This document shows, in pieces, positions 1 through 8,503 of a stretch of 64,000 nucleotides of DNA; position 1 is the stretch's first letter, and each line of letters starts with the position of its first letter. Source of the DNA: Ostreiculturibacter nitratireducens (GTDB lineage: Bacteria > Pseudomonadota > Alphaproteobacteria > Rhodobacterales > Rhodobacteraceae); NCBI RefSeq assembly GCF_032670585.1, contig NZ_JAVQHL010000001.1:1-64000 (forward strand), given 5' to 3'. The notes beneath the pieces were generated by a model. The model did not search any database. It was not told the origin of the DNA and worked only from the letters and a program-made list of their open reading frames with translations. The translations under genes were made by a program, and so were the position numbers.

Positions 1-316
1 GACAGCCTGCATCGAACCGGGCAGCCCATGGGAGAACGGCTACTGCGAGAGCTTCAACGCGAAGCTGCGGGATGAGCTGCTCAATGGCGAGATATTCTAC
101 AGCCTCGCCGAGGCGAAGATCGTCATCGAGAACTGGCGCCGACACTACAACACCAGGCGCCCGCACTCATCTCTGGGGTGTCGTCCCCCGGCCCCAGAGG
201 TCGTGCAGTGGCCGGCTCCGCCATCCGGACCCGCTTCGCCGGCCACCCCAACCGTAGCGCCCAGACCTGTCATGCACTAAGACTGAAACCGGACCACCCG
301 ATCGGGGCAGGCCACA
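1..316 (+). mobile_element. Right end of an IS3-family insertion sequence
   Basis: The window opens inside an insertion sequence: the last part of the transposase is followed by about 35 bases of non-coding end, with the GGACCACC...GGGGCAGGCCACA pattern usual at the end of this kind of IS3 element. The exact last base lies between about 314 and 318, because CA occurs several times in a row there. The element sits inside the integrase gene that continues at 316-1079 on the other strand. The left end and any target duplication are outside the window. Confidence 0.8.
2..280 (+). CDS. IS3-family transposase OrfB, C-terminal part (5' end outside window)
   Basis: These 92 codons are the end of the DDE (rve) integrase core of an IS3 OrfB transposase, which cuts and joins the element's ends. 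The diagnostic string PGSPWENGYCESFNAKLRDE near the start carries the catalytic glutamate (the E of WENG) and is followed by NWRRHYNTRRPHSSLG, the usual close of the domain. The reading frame ends at TAA 278-280 just before the IS terminal sequence. The first two catalytic aspartates are upstream of the window, so whether the element is active cannot be judged. Confidence 0.9.
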   Translation, partial: TACIEPGSPWENGYCESFNAKLRDELLNGEIFYSLAEAKIVIENWRRHYNTRRPHSSLGCRPPAPEVVQWPAPPSGPASPATPTVAPRPVMH

Positions 317-1079
317 CAACGGGCGCCACTGGCGTCGCAGTGGCGATCGGCTGGGAAACAGGCTGGGCGACGGGGGCAGGGGGCGCCACCGGGGCTGGCG
401 ACGAGCCGCGCGCAAGGCCCGCGGCCAGTTCCATGGCCTCTTCGAAGGGCGCGTCGCCCGAGAGCGAGGTCAGAAGGCCCGCACCGCGCCCGCGCAGCCA
501 GATCTGGCGGCCCTCAAAAAGCTTGAGGTTGGAAAAGCCCTCGCGCCCGAGCGCCGTCTGCATCGCTGTTTTCACGCGCGCATTGGCGCCCTGTCCGGGC
601 GGCTCTGCGAACATGCCCGCCTCGGTGTCGAGCATGGTCTGCAGCCTCGCGAGGTCAGCCTCGGATCTGCCCTCGGCGATCAGCCGCTCGACATCCGCCT
701 GCGTCAGGTTCGCTGCCGACGCGCCGCGCTCGGCCAGAAGCTGATAGGCCTTGCCTGCCGCCCAGTCGTGCGAGCGGTCTTGCCCCCATCCCGCGGGATC
801 GTCCGCGGCGACGGCCTCGGCGCGACTGATGCGGTCCAGTTCGCGTTCGATGACATGGGTCAGAAGTCGGCGGGCATCGTCGCGGGAAAGGCCTTGGGTC
901 ATCATCGCATCGAAAAGGGAATAACTTTCGGCGGTGGCAATCGGGCCGAGACGCCGCGCGATCAAGGGGTCATTCGTGCGCAGGCTGATCTGCATGATCC
1001 GGCCGCCAAGCGCCGCGGGCAGGCGCCTGCGCCAGGCATAGGTCGCGCCGCGCCGGAAGGTGTTCGATTGCAGTCCCAT
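316..1079 (-). pseudogene. Tyrosine integrase N-terminal part, cut by the IS element
   Basis: From ATG 1079 (GGAG seven bases upstream) the frame encodes about 254 residues beginning MGLQSNTFRRGATYAWRRRL, the N-terminal DUF6538-type DNA-binding segment of alphaproteobacterial phage/island integrases, then LRTNDPLIARRLG and an Ala/Pro linker ending near VAPVVW. The frame then runs into the IS end, and the core-binding and catalytic (R-H-R-Y) domains are missing from the window; they may survive beyond the IS. The gene starts 124 bases after the 3' end of tRNA-Asn and reads in the same direction, the arrangement expected for an island integrated in that tRNA. Family assignment rests on the N-terminal motif only. 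Confidence 0.75.
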
Positions 1080-1202
1080 CGGGGCCTCCATCTGAAGGCG
1101 CCCATGAGGCCGGGGCGGCAATTCCCATCATATGTATCACAGGAACGTGCGATTCACCCAAAAACGGGCGATTGCCAAACGATCACAAGGACTTGGGAAG
1201 TT

Positions 1203-1277
1203 TGGCTCCGGCGGTAGGGATCGAACCTACGACCAATTGATTAACAGTCAACTGCTCTACCGCTGAGCTACGCCGGA
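1203..1277 (-). tRNA. tRNA-Asn (anticodon GTT), CCA encoded
   Basis: The reverse strand folds into a complete cloverleaf: acceptor TCCGGCG/CGCCGGA, D arm GCTC/GAGC, anticodon stem GTTGA/TCAAT with loop CTGTTAA (GTT), T arm GTAGG/CCTAC, discriminator G and genomic CCA. The truncated integrase gene starts just past its 3' end, so this tRNA is the likely attachment site of the element whose remains are at 1-1079. Confidence 0.96.
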
Positions 1278-1342
1278 ACACGGAGGGGCATATAGCAAGC
1301 GATCCCGGGGGCGTCCAGAGGGATTTCGTACCGAATTTCCGC

Positions 1343-2254
1343 TCAGGCCAGACTGAAGGGCAGGGCGAAGGCCGGGCGGCCTATGCAGTCGACGCGGTTC
1401 TTTTGCCAAAGGTCGATCAAGTGCGCGAACACGTTGCGGGCGGCGGCCGGAAGGAGCGCGGGCGGAGTCTCCGTGTAGACTCGGCTGGCGAGTGTTGCGG
1501 CATTGGCGGGGCCTTTTGCGAGGGCCGCGAGAATCTGTGACTCGCGTTCACGGCGGTGGGCGGCGAGGTAGGCCATGCGGGCGGCCGGGTCCTCGATCGC
1601 GCTCCCGTGGCCGGGATAGAGAACCCGCGCGCGGCAAGACGCGAGCCGGGCGAGCGATTCCATGTAGGCGCCCATGTCGCCGTCCGGGGGGGAGACGAGG
1701 GACGTCGCCCAGCCCATCACGTGATCCCCGGAAAAGGCCGCATCGCCCCAGAGAAAGCAGAGGTGGTTGCCGAAATGGCCGGGGGTGTGGAGGGCGCGAA
1801 GGCTCCAGCTGGAGCCACCGATTTCGTCGCCATCGGACAGCGTTTCATCGGGCTGGAAATCCCTGTCCACGCCTTCGCCACCCTCCGCGAGGCCCGAGGC
1901 GGCGAGTTCCCGCATGAGTTCGGACCGCCCGGCCTCCGATGTGCCGAAGGCGTATATGGGGGCCGACGTCGCCTCGGCGAGAGGACGTGCGAGGGGTGAG
2001 TGGTCGAGATGCGAATGGGTGACGAGGATGTGGCTCACTGATTCGCCGGCGCGGAGGGCCGCCAGGATCGCGTCATAGTGCGCGGGCAGGGCGGGACCCG
2101 GGTCGATCACGGCGACTCTGCCCTCGCCGAGAATGTAGGTATTCGTGCCGCGAAAGGTCATGGGCGATGGGTTGGGCGCCAGGACGCGCCTCAAGCCCTC
2201 TTCGGGCACCTCCGGCAGACCGGGCAGGGGAGACGAATCCGCGGATGCCTTCAT
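1343..2254 (-). CDS. Metallo-beta-lactamase-fold hydrolase (LACTB2-like)
   Basis: This 303-residue protein has the metal-binding signature THSHLDHS around residue 80, further metal ligands in TPGHFGNH, SGDHVMGW and YPGHGS, and a C-terminal winged-helix-like segment, matching the MBL-fold group around human LACTB2. That group includes endoribonucleases and glyoxalase II-like thioesterases, so the substrate is open. I chose ATG 2254 because GAGGAAG lies a few bases upstream; an in-frame ATG at 2299 would add a basic, poorly conserved extension and run into the divergent kinase gene. The protein looks cytoplasmic and its metal ligands are intact. Confidence 0.85.
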   Translation of the reverse strand: MKASADSSPLPGLPEVPEEGLRRVLAPNPSPMTFRGTNTYILGEGRVAVIDPGPALPAHYDAILAALRAGESVSHILVTHSHLDHSPLARPLAEATSAPIYAFGTSEAGRSELMRELAASGLAEGGEGVDRDFQPDETLSDGDEIGGSSWSLRALHTPGHFGNHLCFLWGDAAFSGDHVMGWATSLVSPPDGDMGAYMESLARLASCRARVLYPGHGSAIEDPAARMAYLAAHRRERESQILAALAKGPANAATLASRVYTETPPALLPAAARNVFAHLIDLWQKNRVDCIGRPAFALPFSLA

Positions 2255-2297
2255 CTTGCGCTTCCTCTGCTTCCGCGCCGGGTCTAGGTTTGCCGCC

Positions 2298-3617
2298 ATG
2301 TTCTTCGACTGGCTCAAACAACTCATGCCGCGCGGCCTTTACGGCCGTGCAGCGCTGATCCTGATCGTGCCCATCGTCACGATCCAGCTTGTCGTGTCCA
2401 TCGTCTTTCTGCAGCGCCATTTCGAGGGCGTCACACGGCAGATGACCGAATCGGTGACCCTGGAGATCTCGTTCCTGGAGGCGCAGGTCGACGAGTCCGC
2501 CGATCTTGTCACGGCGCGCGAGGCCGTTTCGCACGTGGCCGCAGCGCTGGCGTTCGAGGTGGCGCTTCCGGCCGAGGGTGAACCGGTGTCGGCGCGCGCC
2601 TTCTACGATTTCTCCGGGCGTGAGGTTGGAAGGGTCCTCGCAGAGCGGTTCCCGACGCTTCTCGCGGTGGATCTATCGAACACGCGGATGGTCGCGCTCT
2701 GGCTCGACACTCGGCACGGCCCCATGCGGCTCGCTTTCGATCGGCGGCGGGTATCTGCCTCGAATCCGCATCAGCTTCTCGTGCTGATGGTGGTGACGGG
2801 GCTTCTGATGACGCTCATCGCCTTCATCTTCCTGCGCAATCAGCTTCGTCCGATCCGGCGTCTGGCGCGGGCGGCCGAGGCGTTCGGGAGGGGGCGCACG
2901 CTTCCCTACAAGATCTCCGGCGCGACGGAGGTGCGGGCTGCGGGGATGGCGTTCCTCGACATGCGCAGCCGGATCGAGCGGCAGATCGAACAGCGCACGC
3001 TCATGCTTTCGGGGGTGAGCCACGATCTGCGGACACCGCTCACGCGGCTCAAGCTATCGCTGTCGCTTCTGGACGAGGACGCAGAGGTCGCCGCGATGAA
3101 GCGCGATGTGGAGGACATGGAACGGCTCCTCGACGAGTTCCTCGATTTCGCGCGCGGCGACGCGCTTGAGGGCGAGACCGAGGAGGTGGACCCGGCGGCG
3201 CTCGTCGCCGAGGTGGTCTTGCGCGCGCAACGGTCCGGGCAGCCGGTGGAGGTCGGTGCCGTCGAAGGTTCTGGAAATGTCGGGATGCGTCCCCATGCCA
3301 TTGCCAGGGCGCTGGAGAACCTGATTGGCAATGCCGTCCGCTACGGCAGCCGCGCTGTCGTTTCGGTCGCGATCACCGAGCGCGCGGTGAGGATCGCAGT
3401 GGAGGACGACGGGCCGGGCATCCCGAAGGAGCGGCGCGAGGAGGCGCTGCGTCCGTTCACGCGCCTCGATGCGGCGCGCAACCAGGACAGGGGGCCGGGC
3501 GTCGGCCTCGGCCTGTCCATCGCGGCGGACATCGCGCGCAGCCACGGCGGGACGCTGCGGCTCGGCGACAGCGAGGCCTTGGGCGGGCTCCGGGCCGAGA
3601 TTGTCCTTGCGAGGTAG
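2298..3617 (+). CDS. EnvZ-like sensor histidine kinase
   Basis: This 439-residue inner-membrane kinase has two membrane segments (about residues 17-38 and 159-180) around a short periplasmic domain, then HAMP, the H-box GVSHDLRTPLTR with phospho-acceptor H242, the N-box ENLIGNAVRYG, and ATP-lid motifs DDGPGIP and GVGLGLSI. The H-box is of EnvZ type, so it probably phosphorylates an OmpR-like regulator, but no response-regulator gene adjoins it. The start ATG 2298 leaves 43 bases to the divergent hydrolase gene; both promoters must lie there or overlap the coding ends. The stimulus is unknown. Confidence 0.88.
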   Translation: MFFDWLKQLMPRGLYGRAALILIVPIVTIQLVVSIVFLQRHFEGVTRQMTESVTLEISFLEAQVDESADLVTAREAVSHVAAALAFEVALPAEGEPVSARAFYDFSGREVGRVLAERFPTLLAVDLSNTRMVALWLDTRHGPMRLAFDRRRVSASNPHQLLVLMVVTGLLMTLIAFIFLRNQLRPIRRLARAAEAFGRGRTLPYKISGATEVRAAGMAFLDMRSRIERQIEQRTLMLSGVSHDLRTPLTRLKLSLSLLDEDAEVAAMKRDVEDMERLLDEFLDFARGDALEGETEEVDPAALVAEVVLRAQRSGQPVEVGAVEGSGNVGMRPHAIARALENLIGNAVRYGSRAVVSVAITERAVRIAVEDDGPGIPKERREEALRPFTRLDAARNQDRGPGVGLGLSIAADIARSHGGTLRLGDSEALGGLRAEIVLAR

Positions 3618-3639
3618 CGGTTCCGGAGGGACCTGCCAT

Positions 3640-3660
3640 CGCGGCAACATTGCCGCGTTT
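3640..3660 (+). terminator. Probable terminator after the EnvZ-like kinase
   Basis: CGCGGCAA is followed two bases later by its exact complement TTGCCGCG and then TTT, 22 bases after the kinase stop codon. The short T run makes it a modest candidate; the palindrome could also act on transcripts coming from the tRNA on the other strand. Confidence 0.45.
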
Positions 3661-3679
3661 GCGGTCCGCCTGGAATGAG

Positions 3680-3755
3680 TGGTAGGCCCGGAGGGACTCG
3701 AACCCCCAACCAAGGCGTTATGAGCGCCCTGCTCTAACCATTGAGCTACAGGCCC
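3680..3755 (-). tRNA. tRNA-Ile2 (anticodon CAT, lysidine-modified type), CCA encoded
   Basis: A full cloverleaf is visible on the reverse strand: acceptor GGGCCTG/CGGGCCT, D arm GCTC..GAGC, anticodon loop CTCATAA with CAT, T arm with TTCGAGT, discriminator A and CCA. CAT is shared by Met and Ile2 tRNAs. The body (AATGGTTAGAGCAG, stem GGCG/CGCC) resembles minor isoleucine tRNA, whose C34 is converted to lysidine by TilS, more than initiator or elongator Met tRNA; that choice is inferred. Confidence 0.85.
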
Positions 3756-3910
3756 GGCCTGGCGGCATGCGTAGCAGAATGCCCCGCCTCGTCAAGGAAA
3801 ACGGGCGGGTGCGGGATTTCGCGCGGCGAAAGGCGCGGCCTGCATTGTCGTGGCGGGCAATATCGGCTAGAGCGCCGCGCAAGAGCGGCGGCGCAGAGAA
3901 GGGGATGGCG

Positions 3911-4957
3911 ATGACGGGCGGAAAGAACGGGCTGAGCTATGCCGAGGCGGGTGTGGACATCGATGCGGGCAACGCCCTCGTCGAGCGGATCAAGCCTGCG
4001 GCCAAGCGCACCGCGCGGGCCGGGACGATGGCGGGGCTGGGCGGTTTCGGGGCGCTCTTCGACCTGAAGGAGGCGGGCTACAAGGACCCGATCCTCGTCG
4101 CCGCGACCGACGGCGTCGGCACGAAGCTGAGGATCGCGATCGATACCGGCAACGTCGACACGATCGGCATCGACCTTGTCGCGATGTGCGTCAATGACCT
4201 CGTCTGCCAGGGGGCGGAACCGCTCTTCTTCCTGGACTACTTTGCGACCGGAAAGCTGGACGTGGATCAGGCCCAGCGGATCATCGAGGGGATCGCCGAG
4301 GGTTGTGCCGAAACCGGCTGCGCGCTCGTCGGCGGCGAGACGGCGGAAATGCCCGGGATGTATCACGGTGGCGATTTCGACCTCGCCGGTTTCGCGGTCG
4401 GCGCGATGGAGCGTGGCACGGACCTGCCGCAGGGCGTGAAGGAAGGCGACGTTCTTCTTGGGCTCGCCTCGGCCGGCGTCCATTCGAACGGCTATTCGCT
4501 CGTCCGCAAGGTGGTCGAGCGGTCGGGCCTCGGCTGGGACGCGGATTGCCCCTTCGGCGATGGGAGCCTCGGCGCGGCGCTGCTGACGCCGACTCGCCTT
4601 TATGTGCGTCAGGCGCTTGCCGCGATCCGGGCTGGCGGCGTTCACGCGCTAGCCCACATCACGGGCGGCGGGCTGACCGAGAACCTTCCGCGCGTCCTGC
4701 CGGAAGGGCTTGGTGCGGAAATCGATCTCTCCTCCTGGACGCTTCCTCCGGTCTTCCGCTGGCTTGCCGAAACGGCGGGGATCGTCGAGGCAGAGCTTCT
4801 CAAGACGTTCAACTCCGGCATCGGGATGATCGTAGTCGTGGACGAGGCACGCGCGGCCGACCTGACCCGTGTCCTCGAAGCCGAGGGCGAGGCGGTCACG
4901 CAAATCGGCCGGGTCGTGAAGGGGCAGGGCGTCGCCTACCGGGGCCAGCTACTGTGA
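3911..4957 (+). CDS. purM: Phosphoribosylformylglycinamidine cyclo-ligase
   Basis: PurM (AIR synthetase) closes the imidazole ring of 5-aminoimidazole ribonucleotide from FGAM and ATP in purine synthesis. The 348-residue product begins MTGGKNGLSYAEAGVDIDAG and has the family strings ATDGVGTKL, CVNDLVCQGAEPLFFLDY, GGETAEMPGMY and HITGGGLTENLPR. Two ATGs, 3905 and 3911, fit the AGAGAAGGGG ribosome site; the second gives the usual spacing and N-terminus. It overlaps purN by GTGA, so the two are translationally coupled. purC, purS and purQ are in the window but 9-12 kb away. Confidence 0.97.
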   Translation: MTGGKNGLSYAEAGVDIDAGNALVERIKPAAKRTARAGTMAGLGGFGALFDLKEAGYKDPILVAATDGVGTKLRIAIDTGNVDTIGIDLVAMCVNDLVCQGAEPLFFLDYFATGKLDVDQAQRIIEGIAEGCAETGCALVGGETAEMPGMYHGGDFDLAGFAVGAMERGTDLPQGVKEGDVLLGLASAGVHSNGYSLVRKVVERSGLGWDADCPFGDGSLGAALLTPTRLYVRQALAAIRAGGVHALAHITGGGLTENLPRVLPEGLGAEIDLSSWTLPPVFRWLAETAGIVEAELLKTFNSGIGMIVVVDEARAADLTRVLEAEGEAVTQIGRVVKGQGVAYRGQLL

Positions 4958-5544
4958 AGCGCGTTGCCATCCTGATTTCGGGCGGCGGCTCGAACATGGT
5001 GGCGCTTGCGGACAGCATGAACGGGGACCATCCGGCGCGGCCCGTGCTGGTCCTGTCGAACGATCCGGAGGCCGCGGGCCTCGCCAAGGCCGCGGCGCGG
5101 GGGATTCCGACCGCGGCAGTCGATCACCGGCCCTTCGGAAGAGACCGCGCCGCCTTCGAGGCGGAGCTTCTGAAGCCGCTTCTGGCGGCCGAGCCCGACG
5201 TCGTCTGCCTTGCCGGCTTCATGCGCGTGCTGACGCCGGAATTCGTCGAGAAATTTCAGGGGCGGATGCTGAACATCCATCCCTCGCTCCTGCCGAAGTA
5301 TCCGGGGCTTCACACCCACGAACGCGCTCTCGCAGCCGGGGACGCCGAGGCCGGGTGCACGGTGCACGAGGTCACGCCGGACCTCGATGCGGGGCCGATC
5401 CTCGGGCAGGCGCGGGTTCCAGTCCTGCCCGGCGACACGCCGGACACACTCGCCGAGCGCGTCCTCGTCATGGAGCATCGTCTGTATCCCGCGGTTCTCC
5501 GCCGTTTCGCGGTGGGCGACCGGACGCCGGTCTACCTGCCCTGA
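4954..5544 (+). CDS. purN: Phosphoribosylglycinamide formyltransferase
   Basis: PurN transfers the formyl group of 10-formyl-tetrahydrofolate to GAR, the third step of purine synthesis. The 196-residue protein starts at GTG 4954, which overlaps the purM stop, and reads (M)KRVAILISGGGSNM. The folate/catalytic core NIHPSLLPKYPGLHTHERAL supplies the Asn-His pair, followed by CTVHEVTPDLDAGPILGQ with the catalytic Asp. It is full length. An ATG start would need to lie inside purM out of frame, so the GTG start is secure. Confidence 0.97.
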   Translation: MKRVAILISGGGSNMVALADSMNGDHPARPVLVLSNDPEAAGLAKAAARGIPTAAVDHRPFGRDRAAFEAELLKPLLAAEPDVVCLAGFMRVLTPEFVEKFQGRMLNIHPSLLPKYPGLHTHERALAAGDAEAGCTVHEVTPDLDAGPILGQARVPVLPGDTPDTLAERVLVMEHRLYPAVLRRFAVGDRTPVYLP

Positions 5545-5685
5545 AGCTTGCCGCCGCCAGAACGGCGCTGGCTACCGTCAGGACACGGTAGGGCGCAAAC
5601 CCGCAGTCGAGGTCTTTCCATCCCCGTTCCAAGGCACTAAGACGATTGGTGTTTGCGGGATGACCCCGCGCCTGACGGAACACGC

Positions 5686-6840
5686 ATGATAACGATTACA
5701 TCGACCGAGGACCTCGCCCGCTTCTGCGAGGCCGCGAAGTCCGTACCTTACGTCACGATCGACACCGAGTTCCTGCGCGAACGCACGTATTACTCGAAGC
5801 TCTGCCTGATCCAGATGGCGCTGCCCGGCAAGGATGGCGAGGCGGTTCTAGTGGATCCGCTGTCGAACGGGCTGTCACTCGCGCCTCTGTATGACCTTTT
5901 CCGGCACACCGGGACCGTCAAGGTCTTCCATGCCGCGCGGCAGGATCTGGAGATATTCTTCATCGAAGGCCGCGTCTTTCCCGAACCGCTGTTCGACACG
6001 CAGGTGGCCGCGATGGTCTGCGGTTTCGGCGAACAGGTCGGCTATGAAACGCTGGTGAAGCGAATCGCGAAGGAGGGTCTCGACAAGACCTCCCGGTTCA
6101 CGGACTGGTCCCGGCGCCCGCTGAGCGAGGCGCAGATGAACTACGCCATCGCCGACGTCACGCATCTTCGCGTGATCTACGAATTCCTCGCCCGTGAGAT
6201 CGAGAAGACCGGGCGCCGCAAATGGGTAGAGGAGGAGTTGCAGATCCTCACCGACCCCGCGACCTACGTGACCAAGCCCGAAGAGGCGTGGGAGAAGGTC
6301 AAGACGCGGACCAACTCCGGCCGGTTCCTTGCCGTCGTGCGAGAGCTCGCGCGGTTCCGCGAGGGCTATGCTCAGGCGCGGAACATCCCCCGGTCCCGGG
6401 TCTACAAGGACGACGCACTTCTGGAACTGGCCTCGACGAAGCCGACGACGCCCGAAGAACTTGGGCGATCGCGCCTTCTGCTGCGCGAGGCGCGGCGGGG
6501 AGAGATCGCGGAGGGTATCCTTGCAGCGGTGAAGACGGGCCTTTCCGTGCCGCCCGAGGATTTTCCGAAGCCGGACACATCGCGCGAGCAGTTGCAGGTG
6601 AACTCCGCTCTCGCGGACCTTCTGCGCGTGCTTCTCAAGGCGAAGTCGGAAGAGGCGGGGGTCGCGGCCAAGCTGATCGCGACGACCTCGGAACTCGACG
6701 AGATCGCCGCCGGGCGTCGCAACGTTGCGGCCTTGAAGGGCTGGCGTCACGAGGTTTTCGGGGCGGACGCGCTCCGCCTGTGCAAGGGGGAGATCGCCCT
6801 ATCCGCACGCGGGGGCGCGGTCAGGGTCGTGCAGGTCTGA
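5686..6840 (+). CDS. rnd: Ribonuclease D
   Basis: This 384-residue 3'-5' exoribonuclease, which trims tRNA precursors and other structured RNAs, carries the DEDDy motifs: Exo I DTEFLRE, Exo II HAARQDLEIFF and Exo III YAIADVTHLRVIY. An HRDC-like domain follows from about residue 205 and a second helical region closes the protein. ATG 5686 is preferred over an in-frame start 33 bases upstream because it gives the standard N-terminus MITITSTEDLARFC. The gap of 141 bases after purN contains a small CTACCG/CGGTAG hairpin but no strong terminator. Confidence 0.96.
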   Translation: MITITSTEDLARFCEAAKSVPYVTIDTEFLRERTYYSKLCLIQMALPGKDGEAVLVDPLSNGLSLAPLYDLFRHTGTVKVFHAARQDLEIFFIEGRVFPEPLFDTQVAAMVCGFGEQVGYETLVKRIAKEGLDKTSRFTDWSRRPLSEAQMNYAIADVTHLRVIYEFLAREIEKTGRRKWVEEELQILTDPATYVTKPEEAWEKVKTRTNSGRFLAVVRELARFREGYAQARNIPRSRVYKDDALLELASTKPTTPEELGRSRLLLREARRGEIAEGILAAVKTGLSVPPEDFPKPDTSREQLQVNSALADLLRVLLKAKSEEAGVAAKLIATTSELDEIAAGRRNVAALKGWRHEVFGADALRLCKGEIALSARGGAVRVVQV

Positions 6841-6846
6841 CAGACC

Positions 6847-7323
6847 TCAGCGGCGGCTGGAGCGGCTGTTGACCTCACCGGCCACGACGATCTGCCGCAC
6901 GCCTTCCAGCGCCTGGTCGGAGAGGAAGATCCCGGCCGTCAGCTCGCGGGACTGTGCCGTGGAGGCGGGGGTGGCGGCCCGCGGTTCGGCCGCAAGGAAA
7001 CGCAGGGTGAGGACGCCATCTACAGGCTTGCCATTGTCCTCGGCAACGAGTTCGGCATCCCACCAGCCCTGCGTCGCGGGAAGCCCCTCAGCGGTGACGA
7101 GCGCGCCGCCCGGAACCTGTTGGACCTCGAGGCTGACGATTTCCCGCACGGGAACCCTGAAGTCCCCCGAAACGGCGGCATACCCCTCCGCGGGTTCGAG
7201 CGTCGCCGGCCCCTCGGTCGAGCGGCCGAACCAGTTCAGGGGATTGAGCCTGCTGTCGCGGAATCCGCCGCAGCCGGAAAGGATAAGCGTGGCGGCCAGA
7301 AGCGCAGCTGTCGCGGTTTTCAT
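6847..7323 (-). CDS. Predicted lipoprotein of unknown function
   Basis: The 158-residue product starts MKTATAALLAATLILSGC, a lipoprotein signal peptide with lipobox LSGC (modified Cys18), so it should be lipidated and held in the inner or outer membrane facing the periplasm. The rest is soluble, with strings GGFRDSRLNPLNWFGRS and VPVREIVSLEVQQVPGGALV. The NPLNWFG segment is common in Rhodobacterales lipoproteins of unknown role. Its stop is seven bases from the stop of rnd (convergent). The start was taken at the signal peptide rather than 45 bases upstream. Confidence 0.75.
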   Translation of the reverse strand: MKTATAALLAATLILSGCGGFRDSRLNPLNWFGRSTEGPATLEPAEGYAAVSGDFRVPVREIVSLEVQQVPGGALVTAEGLPATQGWWDAELVAEDNGKPVDGVLTLRFLAAEPRAATPASTAQSRELTAGIFLSDQALEGVRQIVVAGEVNSRSSRR

Positions 7324-7444
7324 GCGGGCTCCCTCGTTTCTGCTATTGGGTAGCCCATTCGCAAGCACTTGAAAAGATGCGTGCGCATGGCTTTACGACA
7401 GGGACTTTCCGCCATAGGTGAAGGCAAAGCACCGAGGAACGCCC

Positions 7445-7876
7445 ATGGCCACCCCCGCATTCGAAGATATCGCAGAGACGTTCGAGTTCCTGGATGACTG
7501 GGAAGACCGTTACCGCCATGTGATCGACATGGGGAAGGCGATGCCGCCGCTCGACGATGCCTTCAAGGTCCCCGCAACCAAGGTCGAGGGTTGCGCGAGC
7601 CAGGTCTGGCTCTTGCCGAAGATCGAGGGGGAGGGGGCCGGTGCGCGTTTCGACTTCCAGGGCGACAGCGACGCGATGATCGTGCGCGGGCTTATCGCGA
7701 TCCTGCACGCGCTCTATTCCGGGCTGACCCTGGCCGAGGTCCTCAAGGTCGATGCGGGGGCGGAGCTTGCGCGGCTCGGCCTGCACGAACACCTTTCTTC
7801 GCAGCGGTCGAACGGGCTTCGCGCCATGGTGGAACGCATCCGCACGCTGGCCGCCTCAGCGGCCACGTTGTCATAG
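7445..7876 (+). CDS. sufE: SufE cysteine-desulfuration sulfur acceptor
   Basis: SufE takes persulfide sulfur from the cysteine desulfurase SufS and passes it to the SufBCD scaffold for Fe-S cluster assembly. The 143-residue protein has the active-site loop VEGCASQVW with the acceptor Cys near residue 52, and ends with the family's LRAMVERIR helix. ATG 7445 has GAGGAA upstream. The last six bases overlap the end of the convergent DUF1638 gene. No other suf gene is in the window. Confidence 0.95.
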   Translation: MATPAFEDIAETFEFLDDWEDRYRHVIDMGKAMPPLDDAFKVPATKVEGCASQVWLLPKIEGEGAGARFDFQGDSDAMIVRGLIAILHALYSGLTLAEVLKVDAGAELARLGLHEHLSSQRSNGLRAMVERIRTLAASAATLS

Positions 7877-8503
7877 CCGCGCGAGGGCCGTCTTCAGGTC
7901 GCCATATCCGGTGAAGCGGCGCTCGTAGGCGAGGCCCAGACGTTCCGCCGCATCGCGCGCCTTCGCGTCGAGCGCCGGGTCCTCGGTCTGGGCCTGGTAG
8001 ACGAGCTTCTCGTAATGCCCGAAATACGCGTCCCGCAGTTCGGGATGGCGGTCGAGACCCATCGGGCGCCAGACGAAAGCGTCGAATTGGCGAACCAGGA
8101 AATCGGTAAGGAAGAACGACCGCATGTCGTCGTCACCGCGCTCGGCGAAGGCGTCGTTTCCTTCAAAGAACGAATAGCAGTGCGGGCCCTCGACCATTTC
8201 GACGCCGAGTTCCCTGCACTTTTCGAACAATTGCCCGCCGGTGCCACAATCCGCGTACACGACGAATAGCTTGTCGTAGTCGTCGCGGTGCTTGCGCACG
8301 GCAGCCTCGACCGCTGGCGTGATCCGTTCGGGCCAGAGGTGCAGGTTTGCGGGCAGGCACGTCAGATCCAGATGGTCCCAGCCGTTGGCTTCCTTGAGTT
8401 GAAGGATCTCGCGCGCCAGTGCGCCGCAGGCAATCAGAAGAACCCGTCCGGCCTGTCCGGGTGCCAATCCTTCTGTCGTGAGCGTCGCGTCGTCCGGTGT
8501 CAT
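7871..8503 (-). CDS. DUF1638 protein, methionine-synthase neighbourhood
   Basis: The 210-residue soluble protein belongs to the DUF1638 family: VLLIACGALAREILQ near the start, LPANLHLWPERI, and VVYADCGTGGQLFEKC, then GPHCYSFFEG. The conserved Cys and His residues suggest metal or cofactor binding, but no activity is established that I know of. The family is regularly found beside corrinoid proteins and methyltransferases, as here, with the corrinoid gene 260 bases upstream on the same strand. Its ATG overlaps the stop of a 52-residue membrane-protein gene (ATGA), so the two are translated together. A role in assembling or reactivating the corrinoid protein is inference. Confidence 0.85.
   Translation of the reverse strand: MTPDDATLTTEGLAPGQAGRVLLIACGALAREILQLKEANGWDHLDLTCLPANLHLWPERITPAVEAAVRKHRDDYDKLFVVYADCGTGGQLFEKCRELGVEMVEGPHCYSFFEGNDAFAERGDDDMRSFFLTDFLVRQFDAFVWRPMGLDRHPELRDAYFGHYEKLVYQAQTEDPALDAKARDAAERLGLAYERRFTGYGDLKTALARL

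Noticed and set aside
1240..1256. FNR-like TTGATTAACAGTCAA
   Set aside because: It is part of the anticodon arm of tRNA-Asn, not a promoter element.
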